A DNA stretch of 27,703 nucleotides from an uncultured Azospirillum sp. (GTDB lineage Bacteria; Pseudomonadota; Alphaproteobacteria; RF32; CAG-239). Positions 15,881 through 23,346 of this stretch are shown here, in pieces. Where the stretch lies: NCBI GenBank assembly GCA_900538765.1, contig UQAB01000026.1:1-27703 (forward strand), read 5' to 3'. The stretch's first letter is position 1. Each line of letters starts with the position of its first letter. Below the pieces are notes generated by a model, which searched no databases, had not been told where the DNA came from, and saw only the letters and a list, made by a program, of their open reading frames with translations. A program made the translations under genes and the position numbers.

Positions 15881-16248
15881 TGTTTTACTCCTAAAATGTA
15901 TTTGTTTGTATTGCAAATATACTACAAAAGCAATATAATGTCAATGTCCTATTTCAGGAAAAGAATCGGTATTGGAAAACGAATCATTGGCAGGCGGTTT
16001 TTTATTTGCGAATCGGGAAGGAAAATTTGTTTTTTTTAAGCGGATAGGGGAGAAAGTTTGCCTCTTCTGAAATAAAAAATTGAATATTTTTTATTTTTTT
16101 AGAACGAATCGGATTTTTTTACATTTTTTTCATAATATCTTGTTAATAAAACTAATGATGTATTTACATTTTTCTTTAAAATTTTAAAGTGTGAATGTAT
16201 ATCACAGATATAGTATAAAAGGATGTTAATTAAATGTGATGAGGTAAC
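15881..16248. other. AT-rich spacer before the DGR
   Basis: No gene is supported. A TATAAA at 16214-16219 is a possible -10 box for the DGR transcript, without a clear -35 partner. GAGG at 16239-16242 is the ribosome-binding site of avd. Confidence 0.45.
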
Positions 16249-16620
16249 ATGGTTCTGTATAATGAATTACCAGTCTATCGAGATACATATAATCTCATGA
16301 TTGAAGTCTATCAAGTGACTAATAAATTTGCCCACGAGTATAAATATAGTCTGGGGCAAGATATGAAACGCGATGTGTTGTCTTTGTTCCGCAATTTGTA
16401 CCGGGCCAACCGTTCGTCTGCAAAGCAGGCTCATTTGGAGGATTTTCTGAGCGATTTTGAGCTTTTGAAAGTTGAGATGCGCCTGTGTGTGGATTTGAAG
16501 CTGCTGCCGATTAAGAAAATGGCGCAGATGTCAAAGCTGACGGATGCAATCGGCAAACAGGTTACGGCATGGCGCAATAGGACTAAAAATGCCTCTTCCT
16601 GCGGGAATCTGGTCAGTTAA
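16249..16620 (+). CDS. avd: DGR accessory variability determinant (Avd-like)
   Basis: A 123-residue, all-helical, basic protein matching the four-helix-bundle Avd/bAvd family: NELPVYRDTYNLMIEVYQVT, KYSLGQDMKRDVLSLFRNLYRA and the C-terminal LKLLPIKKMAQMSKLTDAIGKQVTAWR. Avd forms a pentameric barrel that binds the reverse transcriptase and template RNA in the characterised Bordetella phage system. The start has GAGG at 6 bp. Its last six codons overlap the first template unit's leader (GGGAATCTGG at 16603), so coding and template RNA are joined in one transcript. Confidence 0.92.
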   Translation: MVLYNELPVYRDTYNLMIEVYQVTNKFAHEYKYSLGQDMKRDVLSLFRNLYRANRSSAKQAHLEDFLSDFELLKVEMRLCVDLKLLPIKKMAQMSKLTDAIGKQVTAWRNRTKNASSCGNLVS

Positions 16621-16858
16621 GGCTGCCAGAGAGAGCAACTTTTTATCAAAAAAGGACTGCCGACAGCCGGGGTGACAGGCCGGTTGTTAAGAGGAAAACA
16701 GGCAGTTGGATATGGAAGGCCTGGTCGTCGTCCGAGTATAATAACAACAACGCGTGGGTCTTCTGTACGAATAATGGCGCTGATTGGGGCGGCGTGAACA
16801 ACAACAATAAGGACAACAACAATAACAACAACGTCGTTCGCCCGGTGCTAGCTTTTTT
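16603..16858 (+). repeat. DGR template unit 1
   Basis: Leader 16603-16721, overlapping the avd stop; stem ACTGCC 16656-16661 with GGCAGT 16701-16706 and inner CCGG 16667-16670 with CCGG 16680-16683. Template 16722-16858 reads WSSSEYNNNNAW, then a core with GADWGG, then a long asparagine block before VVRPVLAF. No variable region in the window matches it. Confidence 0.88.
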
Positions 16859-16876
16859 GATGAAAGAATTTCAGGT

Positions 16877-17155
16877 GAGAATCTGTCCGATTACGGTCGG
16901 CAGAGAGAGCAACTTTTTGTTAAAAAAGGACTGCCGACAGCCGGTGTGACAGGCCGGTTGTTAAGATGTAAACCGGCAGTTGGCTTCGGAAGGCCGGTCG
17001 TCGTCCGAGTATGACAACAATAACGCGTGGGGCTTCTGTGCGACTGGCGCTACCGGCGGCCACAATAATTACCGTGACGGCGTGTTTGTCAGCAATAAGG
17101 ACCTTACCGTCTGGAAAGGTGCGCCTTACGTTGTCCGCCCGGTGCTAGCTTTTTT
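16877..17155 (+). repeat. DGR template unit 2 (divergent)
   Basis: Leader 16877-16995 with stem ACTGCC 16930-16935 and GGCAGT 16975-16980. Template 16996-17155 is the longest. It begins with an asparagine block (EYDNNNAWGFC), but its second half is adenine-poor (GATGGHNNYRDGVFVSNKD), unlike all other templates. The codon before SSSE is CGG instead of TGG. It may be a template for a different target or a decayed or recombined copy. Confidence 0.8.
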
Positions 17156-17175
17156 AGTGAAGAGGATTTTTAAGT

Positions 17176-17429
17176 GAGAATCTGTATGATTACGGTCAGC
17201 AGAGAGAACGGTTTTTTGTTAAAAAAGGACTGCCGACAGTTGGCGTGAACGCTGATTGTTAAGGGAAAACAGGCAGTTGTATTGTGAAGCTCTGGTCGTC
17301 GTCCGAGTATGACAACAACAACGCGTGGGTCTTCTGTACGGACACAGGCGCCAGTCAAGGCGGCGTGAACAACAACAATAAGAACAACAACAACAGCAAC
17401 AACGTCGTTCGCCCGGTGCTAGCTTTTTT
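17176..17429 (+). repeat. DGR template unit 3
   Basis: Leader 17176-17292; stem ACTGCC 17229-17234 with GGCAGT 17272-17277, inner stem kept by G-U pairs. Template 17293-17429 reads WSSSEYDNNNAWVFC, core TDTGASQGGV and an asparagine block. It has non-adenine mismatches to VR1, for example GAGTAT against GAGACC. Confidence 0.88.
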
Positions 17430-17447
17430 GGCAAAGAATTTTTGAGC

Positions 17448-17695
17448 GGGAATCTGGTTAACCATGGTTGCCAGAGAGAGCGGATTTTTTATTAAAAAAG
17501 GACTGCTTACAGCCGGGGTGACAGCTTGGTTGTTAAGAAGAAAACAGCAGTTTGTATTGTGAAGGTTTGGTCGTCGTCCGAGAACTCCAACAACAACGCG
17601 TGGATCTTCTGTACGGGTAATGGCGCTAGTCAAGGCGGCGTGGACAACAACAATAAGAACAACAACAACGTCGTTCGCCCGGTGCTAGCTTTTTT
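17448..17695 (+). repeat. DGR template unit 4, template of VR1
   Basis: Leader 17448-17565; the outer stem is ACTGCT 17502-17507 with AGCAGT 17546-17551, a double compensatory change relative to the other units. Template 17566-17695 reads ENSNNNAWIFC, core TGNGASQGGV, DNNNKNNNN. Over 129 bp it differs from VR1 (14187-14315) only at adenines, 13 of 34. Confidence 0.93.
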
Positions 17696-17713
17696 AGTAA
17701 AGAATTTTTGAGC

Positions 17714-17969
17714 GGGAATCTGGTTAACCATGGTTGCCAGAGAGAGCAACTTTTTATCAAAAAAGGGCTGCCGACAGCAGGGGTGACAGGCCGGTTGTTA
17801 AGAAGAAAACGGGCAGCTGAATATGGAAGTTTTGGTCGTCGTCCGAGTACTCTTCTAACAACGCGTGGAACTTCTGTACGAATAATGGCGCCAGTCAAGG
17901 AGGCGTCGACTGGAACAATAAGGACAACAACAATAACAACAACGTCGTTCGCCCGGTGCTAGCTTTTTT
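17714..17969 (+). repeat. DGR template unit 5
   Basis: Leader 17714-17830; stem GCTGCC 17767-17772 with GGCAGC 17812-17817, compensatory to ACTGCC/GGCAGT. Template 17831-17969 reads EYSSNNAWNFC, core TNNGASQGGVDW and an asparagine block. No matching variable region is in the window. Confidence 0.88.
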
Positions 17970-17987
17970 GATGAAAGATTTTTTTGT

Positions 17988-18234
17988 GGGAATCTGTGCG
18001 ATTACGGTCGGCAGAGAGAACGACTTTTTGTTAAAAAAGGGCTGCCGACAGCCGGGGTGACAGGCCGGTTGTTAAGAGGAAAACAGGCAGCAGGATATGG
18101 AGTTCCGGGTCGTCGTCCGAGTACTCGAACAACAACGCGTGGGTCTTCTGTACTAACAATAGCAACGGCCTTAACAACAACAATAAGGACAACAACAACA
18201 GCAACAACGTCGTTCGCCCGGTGCTAGCTTTTTT
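17988..18234 (+). repeat. DGR template unit 6
   Basis: Leader 17988-18107; stem GCTGCC 18041-18046 with GGCAGC 18086-18091. An alternative pairing GTCGGCAG/CTGCCGAC upstream is also possible. Template 18108-18234 is the shortest (EYSNNNAWVFC, core TNNSNGL, asparagine block). The codon before SSSE is GGG instead of TGG. Confidence 0.87.
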
Positions 18235-18254
18235 GGCAAGAATGTTTTTTTGGT

Positions 18255-18512
18255 GAGAATCTGCCTGATTACGGTCAGCAGAGCGAGCGGGTTTTTATTA
18301 AAAAAGGACTGCCGACAGACAGGGTGACAGCCTGATTGTTAAGAGGAAAACCGGCAGTTGTATGTGAAGGTCTGGTCGTCGTCCGAGTATTCAAACAACA
18401 ACGCGTGGAACTTCTGTACGGACAGTAATCTCGGCGCTAAACAAGGCGGCGTGAACAACAACAATAAGGACAATACCAATAAGCACGTTGTTCGCCCGGT
18501 GCTAGCTTTTTT
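18255..18512 (+). repeat. DGR template unit 7, nearest the RT gene
   Basis: Leader 18255-18372; stem ACTGCC 18308-18313 with GGCAGT 18353-18358, inner stem CAGG/CCTG covarying with CCGG/CCGG. Template 18373-18512 reads EYSNNNAWNFC, core TDSNLGAKQGGV and NNNNKDNTNKH. It is followed by unrelated sequence and a hairpin, not another leader, so each unit is best defined as leader plus template. Confidence 0.88.
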
Positions 18513-18544
18513 GATGAAAACGATATGACTTATTTTATTATCCT

Positions 18545-18562
18545 CCCGGTTTTGAAACCGGG
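18545..18562 (+). promoter_or_regulatory. Hairpin between template 7 and the RT gene
   Basis: CCCGGTT (18545-18551), loop TTGA, AACCGGG (18556-18562). It lies 33 bp after the last template and 23 bp before the RT start. It could be part of the priming structure for template 7 or regulate RT translation. Confidence 0.5.
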
Positions 18563-18585
18563 GGCGACAGGAAGAAGTGTCTTGA

Positions 18586-19920
18586 ATGATGCAATTTGAA
18601 TTATTTGATTTTGAAAAATACAAAGAGCCTCCGATTACGCTGGAGGAAGTGTTTGAAGCTTATTTTAACTGTCGGAAAAATAAGCGCCGCACCTGCAATG
18701 CCTTGGCTTTTGAAACGGATTATGAAGAAAAGCTGATTGCGCTGTGGGAGGACATTATTTCCGGAAAATATGAGCCGGGGCGCTCCATTGCCTTTATTGT
18801 GACAAAGCCGGTACAGCGGGAAGTTTTTGCCGCCGATTTTCGCGACAGAGTGGTGCATCATCTGATTGCTGCGAAAATCCTGCCCCTGCTGGAGGCCGAG
18901 TTTATTCCCGACACTTACAGCTGCCGGGAAGGCAAAGGGACAATGCACGGGATTAAGCGAATCTCCGAATTTATTGACAAATGCTCAGACAATTATACCA
19001 GGGACTGCTATATCCTTAAAATGGATATTCAGTCTTTCTTTATGAGCATGGACAAGAATATCCTCTATAAAAAGCTTGAGGCGCTGGTGGATGAAAAATA
19101 TGACGGGCGCGACAAGGCTTTGTTGAAAGAGCTGATTTATAAAACCGTTTTCAACAGTCCTGAGGAAAACTGTTTTATCAAAGGGCAGCGTTCCGACTGG
19201 AACGGCCTGCCGCCGAGCAAGAGCCTTTTTCATGTGGCCAAGAGCAAAGGTCTGCCCATCGGCAATTTGACGTCGCAGCTTTTTGCCAATTATTATCTCA
19301 ACGGTTTTGACCATTATGTGCGCGATACCTGCGGTGCCGAATATTACGGGCGTTATGTCGACGATTTTGTGGTGGTGCATCAGGACAAGCAGTTTTTGCT
19401 GGATTTGATTCCCAAGCTCAAAAATTATCTTAAAACGAATCTGATGCTGACTCTGCATCCGCGCAAGGTGTATTTGCAGCATTATTCCAAAGGCGTCAAG
19501 TTTATCGGCGCCGTGGCCAAGCCGGGACGCGAATATGTGGCGAATCGCACCAAAGGAAATTTTTATGAAAAATTGCAGATGTTTAACAAGCTGGCGCAGG
19601 AAGACAAGAATTATGTCAAAAACAATGCCGAGCATTTTGTATCCAGCATTAACTCCTATCTGGGATTTATGATTCATTACAGCACTTATAAAATCCGTCG
19701 CAAGATGCTGCTTAACGATATTGCGCCGGAATGGAAAAACGTGATTATGCTGGATGACAAGATGGCGAAAATCCGCCTCAAGAAGAATTATAAAGAAAAC
19801 ATCATGCAGCAGGAAAAACTTCGCAAGCAAAGGCGAAACCGCAGGCGCAATCATAAAAAGCGCCAGAAAAACAGCCAGAGCAATCTCCGGCTGTTTCCCG
19901 GGCTTAATCCGTTTGTCTAG
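18586..19920 (+). CDS. DGR reverse transcriptase
   Basis: A 444-residue group II-like reverse transcriptase without maturase or endonuclease domains. Palm motifs are clear: D147 in YILKMDIQSFF, motif 4 as LPIGNLTSQ (223-231, the GxxxSQ form typical of DGR enzymes) and the catalytic YVDD at 257-260. The protein ends in a very basic tail (about 399-430) that could bind RNA. It is expected to copy template RNA with misincorporation at adenines and to work with Avd. AGGAAGAAG lies about 11 bp before the ATG; a second ATG follows immediately. The stop overlaps the convergent XRE gene by 3 bp. It is the only RT in the window and must serve all seven templates if they are active. Confidence 0.95.
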   Translation: MMQFELFDFEKYKEPPITLEEVFEAYFNCRKNKRRTCNALAFETDYEEKLIALWEDIISGKYEPGRSIAFIVTKPVQREVFAADFRDRVVHHLIAAKILPLLEAEFIPDTYSCREGKGTMHGIKRISEFIDKCSDNYTRDCYILKMDIQSFFMSMDKNILYKKLEALVDEKYDGRDKALLKELIYKTVFNSPEENCFIKGQRSDWNGLPPSKSLFHVAKSKGLPIGNLTSQLFANYYLNGFDHYVRDTCGAEYYGRYVDDFVVVHQDKQFLLDLIPKLKNYLKTNLMLTLHPRKVYLQHYSKGVKFIGAVAKPGREYVANRTKGNFYEKLQMFNKLAQEDKNYVKNNAEHFVSSINSYLGFMIHYSTYKIRRKMLLNDIAPEWKNVIMLDDKMAKIRLKKNYKENIMQQEKLRKQRRNRRRNHKKRQKNSQSNLRLFPGLNPFV

Positions 19921-20153
19921 TCAACAATGTCAATCCGGATTTTTTTGCCGAGCGCTTCCGCCAGTGCGCACAGCGTTTTGAGGTCGGAGTTGGTTTTTCC
20001 AGCTTCCAGATTGTCGATGTGGCGAATGTCAACGCCGCTCATTCGGCTGAGGTCGTGGAGCGACAGGTTGTGTTCGCGGCGGTAGTAGATTAACTGCTCG
20101 CCCAGGCGTTCCCTGGCTTGCAGCAAGATAGTCCCGTTTTCTGCGCTTTGCAT
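19917..20153 (-). CDS. XRE-family helix-turn-helix protein
   Basis: A 78-residue single-domain Cro/C1-type regulator: LGEQLIYYRREHNLSLHDLSRM, then the recognition part VDIRHIDNLEAGKTNSDLKT. The start is taken at ATG 20153 with GGAG about 11 bp upstream; the longer reading uses a TTG at 20177. It is convergent with the RT and overlaps its last 3 bp. Regulation of the DGR is possible but not shown. Confidence 0.83.
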   Translation of the reverse strand: MQSAENGTILLQARERLGEQLIYYRREHNLSLHDLSRMSGVDIRHIDNLEAGKTNSDLKTLCALAEALGKKIRIDIVD

Positions 20154-20313
20154 CTTTATATTAACTCCAATTATCAAAAGTTAAATCGTACGACGAGACA
20201 TAGTATACAAGTGATGTCGTCTGCCTGTGGCAAACCAAATTGATTCTATTTTAATTATTTTTGAAAAGCAATTGTTTTTCATATTATTTGTGACTTATGC
20301 AAGGGCGGGGTGG

Positions 20314-20341
20314 TTGACAAATCAATAAATCATGATATTTT
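20314..20341 (+). promoter_or_regulatory. Sigma-70-type promoter for the membrane protein
   Basis: TTGACA 20314-20319, a 16-bp spacer and TATTTT 20336-20341, starting transcription a short distance before the ATG at 20365. Confidence 0.55.
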
Positions 20342-20364
20342 CGGTTGAGAACAGAGGTTGAATA

Positions 20365-21096
20365 ATGGAACAAGATGGACAACAAAAATATCTGCCTGCT
20401 GTGCAGATGTTACGCGAGGCTTTGGGCTATTGGCTCGAAAACAGCCGCGCTATGTGGCTTTTTACTGCCGGGCAGGTGCTGTTTGCCGCGGTTTTTGTCT
20501 TAATCGGCGGCTGGACGCAGGAATGGTTTTTACTGTGGGCGGCGGCTTATTATGTCTTTTGGTATGGTTTTTTCCGTTATGTTTTTAACCGCGAACCGTA
20601 TGTGCTGAGCTGGCGCATTGTGGCTACTCTTATTCCTTCCATCAAAATTGTTTTTATGGTTTTTCTCTTCCTGTTGGTGCTGATGTTTTTGCCTTATGTG
20701 CCTTATCTGATGGGGGATGTTTCTTTGGAGGTCAAGGATAATTATACGGCGTTTTTGCAGCAGTATATGCAGGATTCCCAAGCTATAGACTTGGGGCTGA
20801 ACGTGGTTTTTACCCTGTTTTCGCCGCTTTTGTTCATGCGGCCGGTTCTGGCCTGGATTGGGGCAATCATCGGTCGCAGCTGGTCTATCCTGTCCGCATT
20901 TTCCCGGACTCAGAATAATTATTTTCCCATGCTTTTACTGATGATAATTTTTAATGCCGTGTTTGGGGTGATGTTGTTTCTTATCCGGCTGGATTGGGAG
21001 TTCGTCTGGCCGATTGTTGTTCTGTCGGCGCCGGTAATCGTCTTTTTCAGCATTGTCATGGGGCGGGTGTATTCGTTCTTTTGGGGCGTAAGCTGA
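20365..21096 (+). CDS. Polytopic membrane protein, unknown
   Basis: A 243-residue integral membrane protein. About six hydrophobic helices are visible, near residues 28-47, 52-70, 86-112, 145-168, 186-207 and 211-238, with a loop between the third and fourth (VSLEVKDNYTAFLQQYMQDS). It lacks a signal peptide and motifs I can name. It has its own promoter and converges on ligA with an 18-bp gap. Confidence 0.72.
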   Translation: MEQDGQQKYLPAVQMLREALGYWLENSRAMWLFTAGQVLFAAVFVLIGGWTQEWFLLWAAAYYVFWYGFFRYVFNREPYVLSWRIVATLIPSIKIVFMVFLFLLVLMFLPYVPYLMGDVSLEVKDNYTAFLQQYMQDSQAIDLGLNVVFTLFSPLLFMRPVLAWIGAIIGRSWSILSAFSRTQNNYFPMLLLMIIFNAVFGVMLFLIRLDWEFVWPIVVLSAPVIVFFSIVMGRVYSFFWGVS

Positions 21097-21114
21097 AGAA
21101 GTCCGTCCCGCGGT

Positions 21115-23193
21115 TTATTTAATCAAATCCAGAAATTCGTCTTCGCTTAAAATTGCAACACCGAGATCTTTGGCTTTGGCGGCTTTGGAGCCTGCGTCTG
21201 CGCCCATAACTACATAGTCGGTTTTGGCGGAAACCGAGCCGGCGACTTTGGCGCCCAGGCTTTGCGCTTTGGCTTTGGCTTCCGAGCGGGTCATCCTGTT
21301 CAGTGTTCCCGTGAAGACAACGGTTTTGCCGGCGATGGGCGAATTATAATCCGTGTCGTCAATAAAATCTTCCACGGTTATTTCATTCAGCAGTTTATTG
21401 ATAATTGTCCGGTTATGTTCTTCCTGAAAAAATTCGACAATATCTGTTGCCATGGAGGGGCCGATGCCGTCGATTGTTACCAGAGGGCCGGTTTCCTTGT
21501 TTATCATCTCGTTCATGAATTTTGCAAAATTGCCGTAGTGGCGGGCCAACAGCAAGGCAGTGGCCGTGCCGACCTGGCGGATGCCTAAGGCGTAAATAAA
21601 GCGCGGCAGGGAAATGCGCCTTTTTATCGCGATGGCGTGAAACAGCTTTTCAACGGATTTTTTACCCCAGCCTTCCCGTTGTTCGAGGTGCAGAACGGTG
21701 CTTTTTTGATGGCTGAACAGGTCGCCGCCGCTGTTTCTGGCTTCCAGCGTAAAGATGTCGGCAGGGTTGTGCAGAATACCCTCGTTATAAAAATCGTCAA
21801 TGATTGTGCTGCCCAGGCCGGCAATGTCAAAGGCTTCTCGGGAAACAAAGTGGATGAGCCGCTCTTTGGCCTGAGCCGGGCAGGTGAGGCCGCCGGTGCA
21901 GCGCCGGACGGCTTCGTCTTCCTCGCGGACGGCATGGGCACCGCAGACGGGGCAGGTTTCAGGAAAGACGAATTCCTGCGAATCTGTCGGGCGCTTGTCT
22001 TTGATGACTTCGACGACCTGCGGGATGACGTCGCCGGCACGTTGGATAATGACGGCATCGCCGATGCGAATGTCTTTGCGTTTTATTTCATCTTCATTGT
22101 GCAGTGTGGCGTGCGAGACGATGACGCCGCCGACGTTGACCGGTTCCAAGTCTGCGACCGGCGTCAACGCACCGGTTCTGCCGACCTGGACGCGGATGTT
22201 GTTGATTGTCGTTATCGCCTGTTCCGCCGGGAATTTATGGGCGATAGCCCAACGCGGCGTTCTGGTCAGAAAGCCCAGACGTTCCTGCAGGGCAATGTTA
22301 TTAACCTTATAAACCAGACCGTCAATGTCATAAGGCAGGGTGGCGCGGATTTCCATGAGGCGGGAGAAATTGTCCTCAATTTCCTCAAGGTTATGGCAGA
22401 GGCGGTTGTGCGGATTGGTCGGAAAACCCCATTCCCGCAAGTGGTTGAAAAAATCTTCCTGAGAGTCCCATACCCGCTCGGAAACTTCGCCCCATGTATA
22501 AGCAAAAAGGCTGAGGTTGCGTTCGGCGGTGATTTTTGCATCCAGTTGTCGCAGCGAGCCGGCGGCGGCGTTGCGCGGGTTGGCAAAGGTTTTTTTGCCT
22601 TCGGCCTGATATTTTTCATTCAGGGCAAAAAAGTCGGCTTTGGACATATAGACCTCGCCGCGGATTTCCAGAACGGCGGGAACGTTGCCTTTGATTTCCA
22701 ACGGCAGCTGGCGGATTGTTTTCAGGTTTTCGGTGATGTCTTCGCCGGTGACGCCGTCGCCGCGGGTGGCGCCCTGAACAAATTTGCCGTTTTCATAGCG
22801 GGCGGAAAAAGACAGGCCGTCAATTTTGGGTTCGGCCATAAAAGAAATATCGGCGGCGGTGTTTAGGAAGCGTTTGACACTCATGATAAAGTCAGCCACT
22901 TCTTCCGAACTGAAGACATCGCCAAGCGAGAGCATGGGAAAACGGTGCGGCACTTTTTTGAAGGCGCTGAGAAGCGGCGCGCCGACTTTTTGGGAAGGGC
23001 TGTTGGCGCGGACAAGCTGCGGAAAGCGCTGTTCAATTTGTTCATTGCGGCGTTTCAGTGCGTCATATTCGGCATCGGTCAGATAGGGATTGTCGTTTTG
23101 GTAGTAGGCAATATCTGATTTTGCCATTTCCGCGGCGATTTGCTCAAGTTCTTTGCGCGCTTGTTCTTCAGTTAAATCAGCAATGTCAATCAT
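21115..23193 (-). CDS. ligA: NAD-dependent DNA ligase LigA
   Basis: The replicative ligase, sealing nicks with NAD+ as cofactor. The start is taken at ATG 23193 (MIDIADLTEEQAR), which has GAGG at 6 bp, rather than the in-frame start at 23223; this gives 692 residues. Domains in order: Ia with the NAD-binding YY and YLTDAEYD motifs, the adenylation domain with the active-site lysine in EPKIDGLSF (about K123), the OB fold, a four-Cys zinc finger (CPVCGAH...CTGGLTCPAQ), helix-hairpin-helix repeats (GIRQVGTATA, IDGIGPSMA) and a C-terminal BRCT domain (GKTVVFTGTLNRMTRSEAK). Complete. Confidence 0.96.
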   Translation of the reverse strand: MIDIADLTEEQARKELEQIAAEMAKSDIAYYQNDNPYLTDAEYDALKRRNEQIEQRFPQLVRANSPSQKVGAPLLSAFKKVPHRFPMLSLGDVFSSEEVADFIMSVKRFLNTAADISFMAEPKIDGLSFSARYENGKFVQGATRGDGVTGEDITENLKTIRQLPLEIKGNVPAVLEIRGEVYMSKADFFALNEKYQAEGKKTFANPRNAAAGSLRQLDAKITAERNLSLFAYTWGEVSERVWDSQEDFFNHLREWGFPTNPHNRLCHNLEEIEDNFSRLMEIRATLPYDIDGLVYKVNNIALQERLGFLTRTPRWAIAHKFPAEQAITTINNIRVQVGRTGALTPVADLEPVNVGGVIVSHATLHNEDEIKRKDIRIGDAVIIQRAGDVIPQVVEVIKDKRPTDSQEFVFPETCPVCGAHAVREEDEAVRRCTGGLTCPAQAKERLIHFVSREAFDIAGLGSTIIDDFYNEGILHNPADIFTLEARNSGGDLFSHQKSTVLHLEQREGWGKKSVEKLFHAIAIKRRISLPRFIYALGIRQVGTATALLLARHYGNFAKFMNEMINKETGPLVTIDGIGPSMATDIVEFFQEEHNRTIINKLLNEITVEDFIDDTDYNSPIAGKTVVFTGTLNRMTRSEAKAKAQSLGAKVAGSVSAKTDYVVMGADAGSKAAKAKDLGVAILSEDEFLDLIK

Positions 23194-23346
23194 GTTTTCC
23201 TCGCTTGAATAATGATGACTCAATATAATTATTTTGCGTCGGCATTTCCAGTATTATGAGTGAGTTTTGCAGAGGCGGGAAAAAAGACGATTTGTGTTTG
23301 AAAAAATCTTCTTTATTTTTCCGGCTTCCTCATGTATACTTATAGT

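Larger units (their letters stand above)
16603..18512 (+). ncRNA. Array of seven DGR template units
   Basis: Seven tandem units of 266-299 bp, each a leader of about 120 nt plus a template repeat of 127-160 nt. Leaders share GAATCTG, a C(T)n/(A)nG hairpin and a stem ACTGCC/GGCAGT with compensatory changes in units 4, 5 and 6. An inner CCGG/CCGG stem becomes CAGG/CCTG in unit 7. Templates begin GGTCGTCGTCCGAG and end CGCCCGGTGCTAGC plus T6, with AAC/AAT-rich blocks between. Small open frames on either strand inside the array are by-products of the repeats. The array lies between avd and the reverse transcriptase on the same strand. Confidence 0.92.

Noticed and set aside
16996..17155. Template 2 as the source of VR2
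   Set aside because: They share only short stretches such as GTCAGCAA; alignment needs gaps and many non-adenine changes.
16646..17962. Small open frames of about 60-92 residues on both strands in the template array
   Set aside because: They recur in each unit at the same phase, are low-complexity on the minus strand (Leu/Ser runs opposite AAC repeats) and lack ribosome-binding sites. They are by-products of the template repeats.
16603..18512. CRISPR array
   Set aside because: The units are about 270 bp with long conserved leaders and adenine-rich, protein-like templates. There are no short repeats with unique spacers and no cas genes.
18586..19920. Group II intron or retron reverse transcriptase
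   Set aside because: There is no maturase, endonuclease domain or intron domain V, and no msr/msd. The GxxxSQ motif, the Avd neighbour and the proven template/variable pair fit a DGR.
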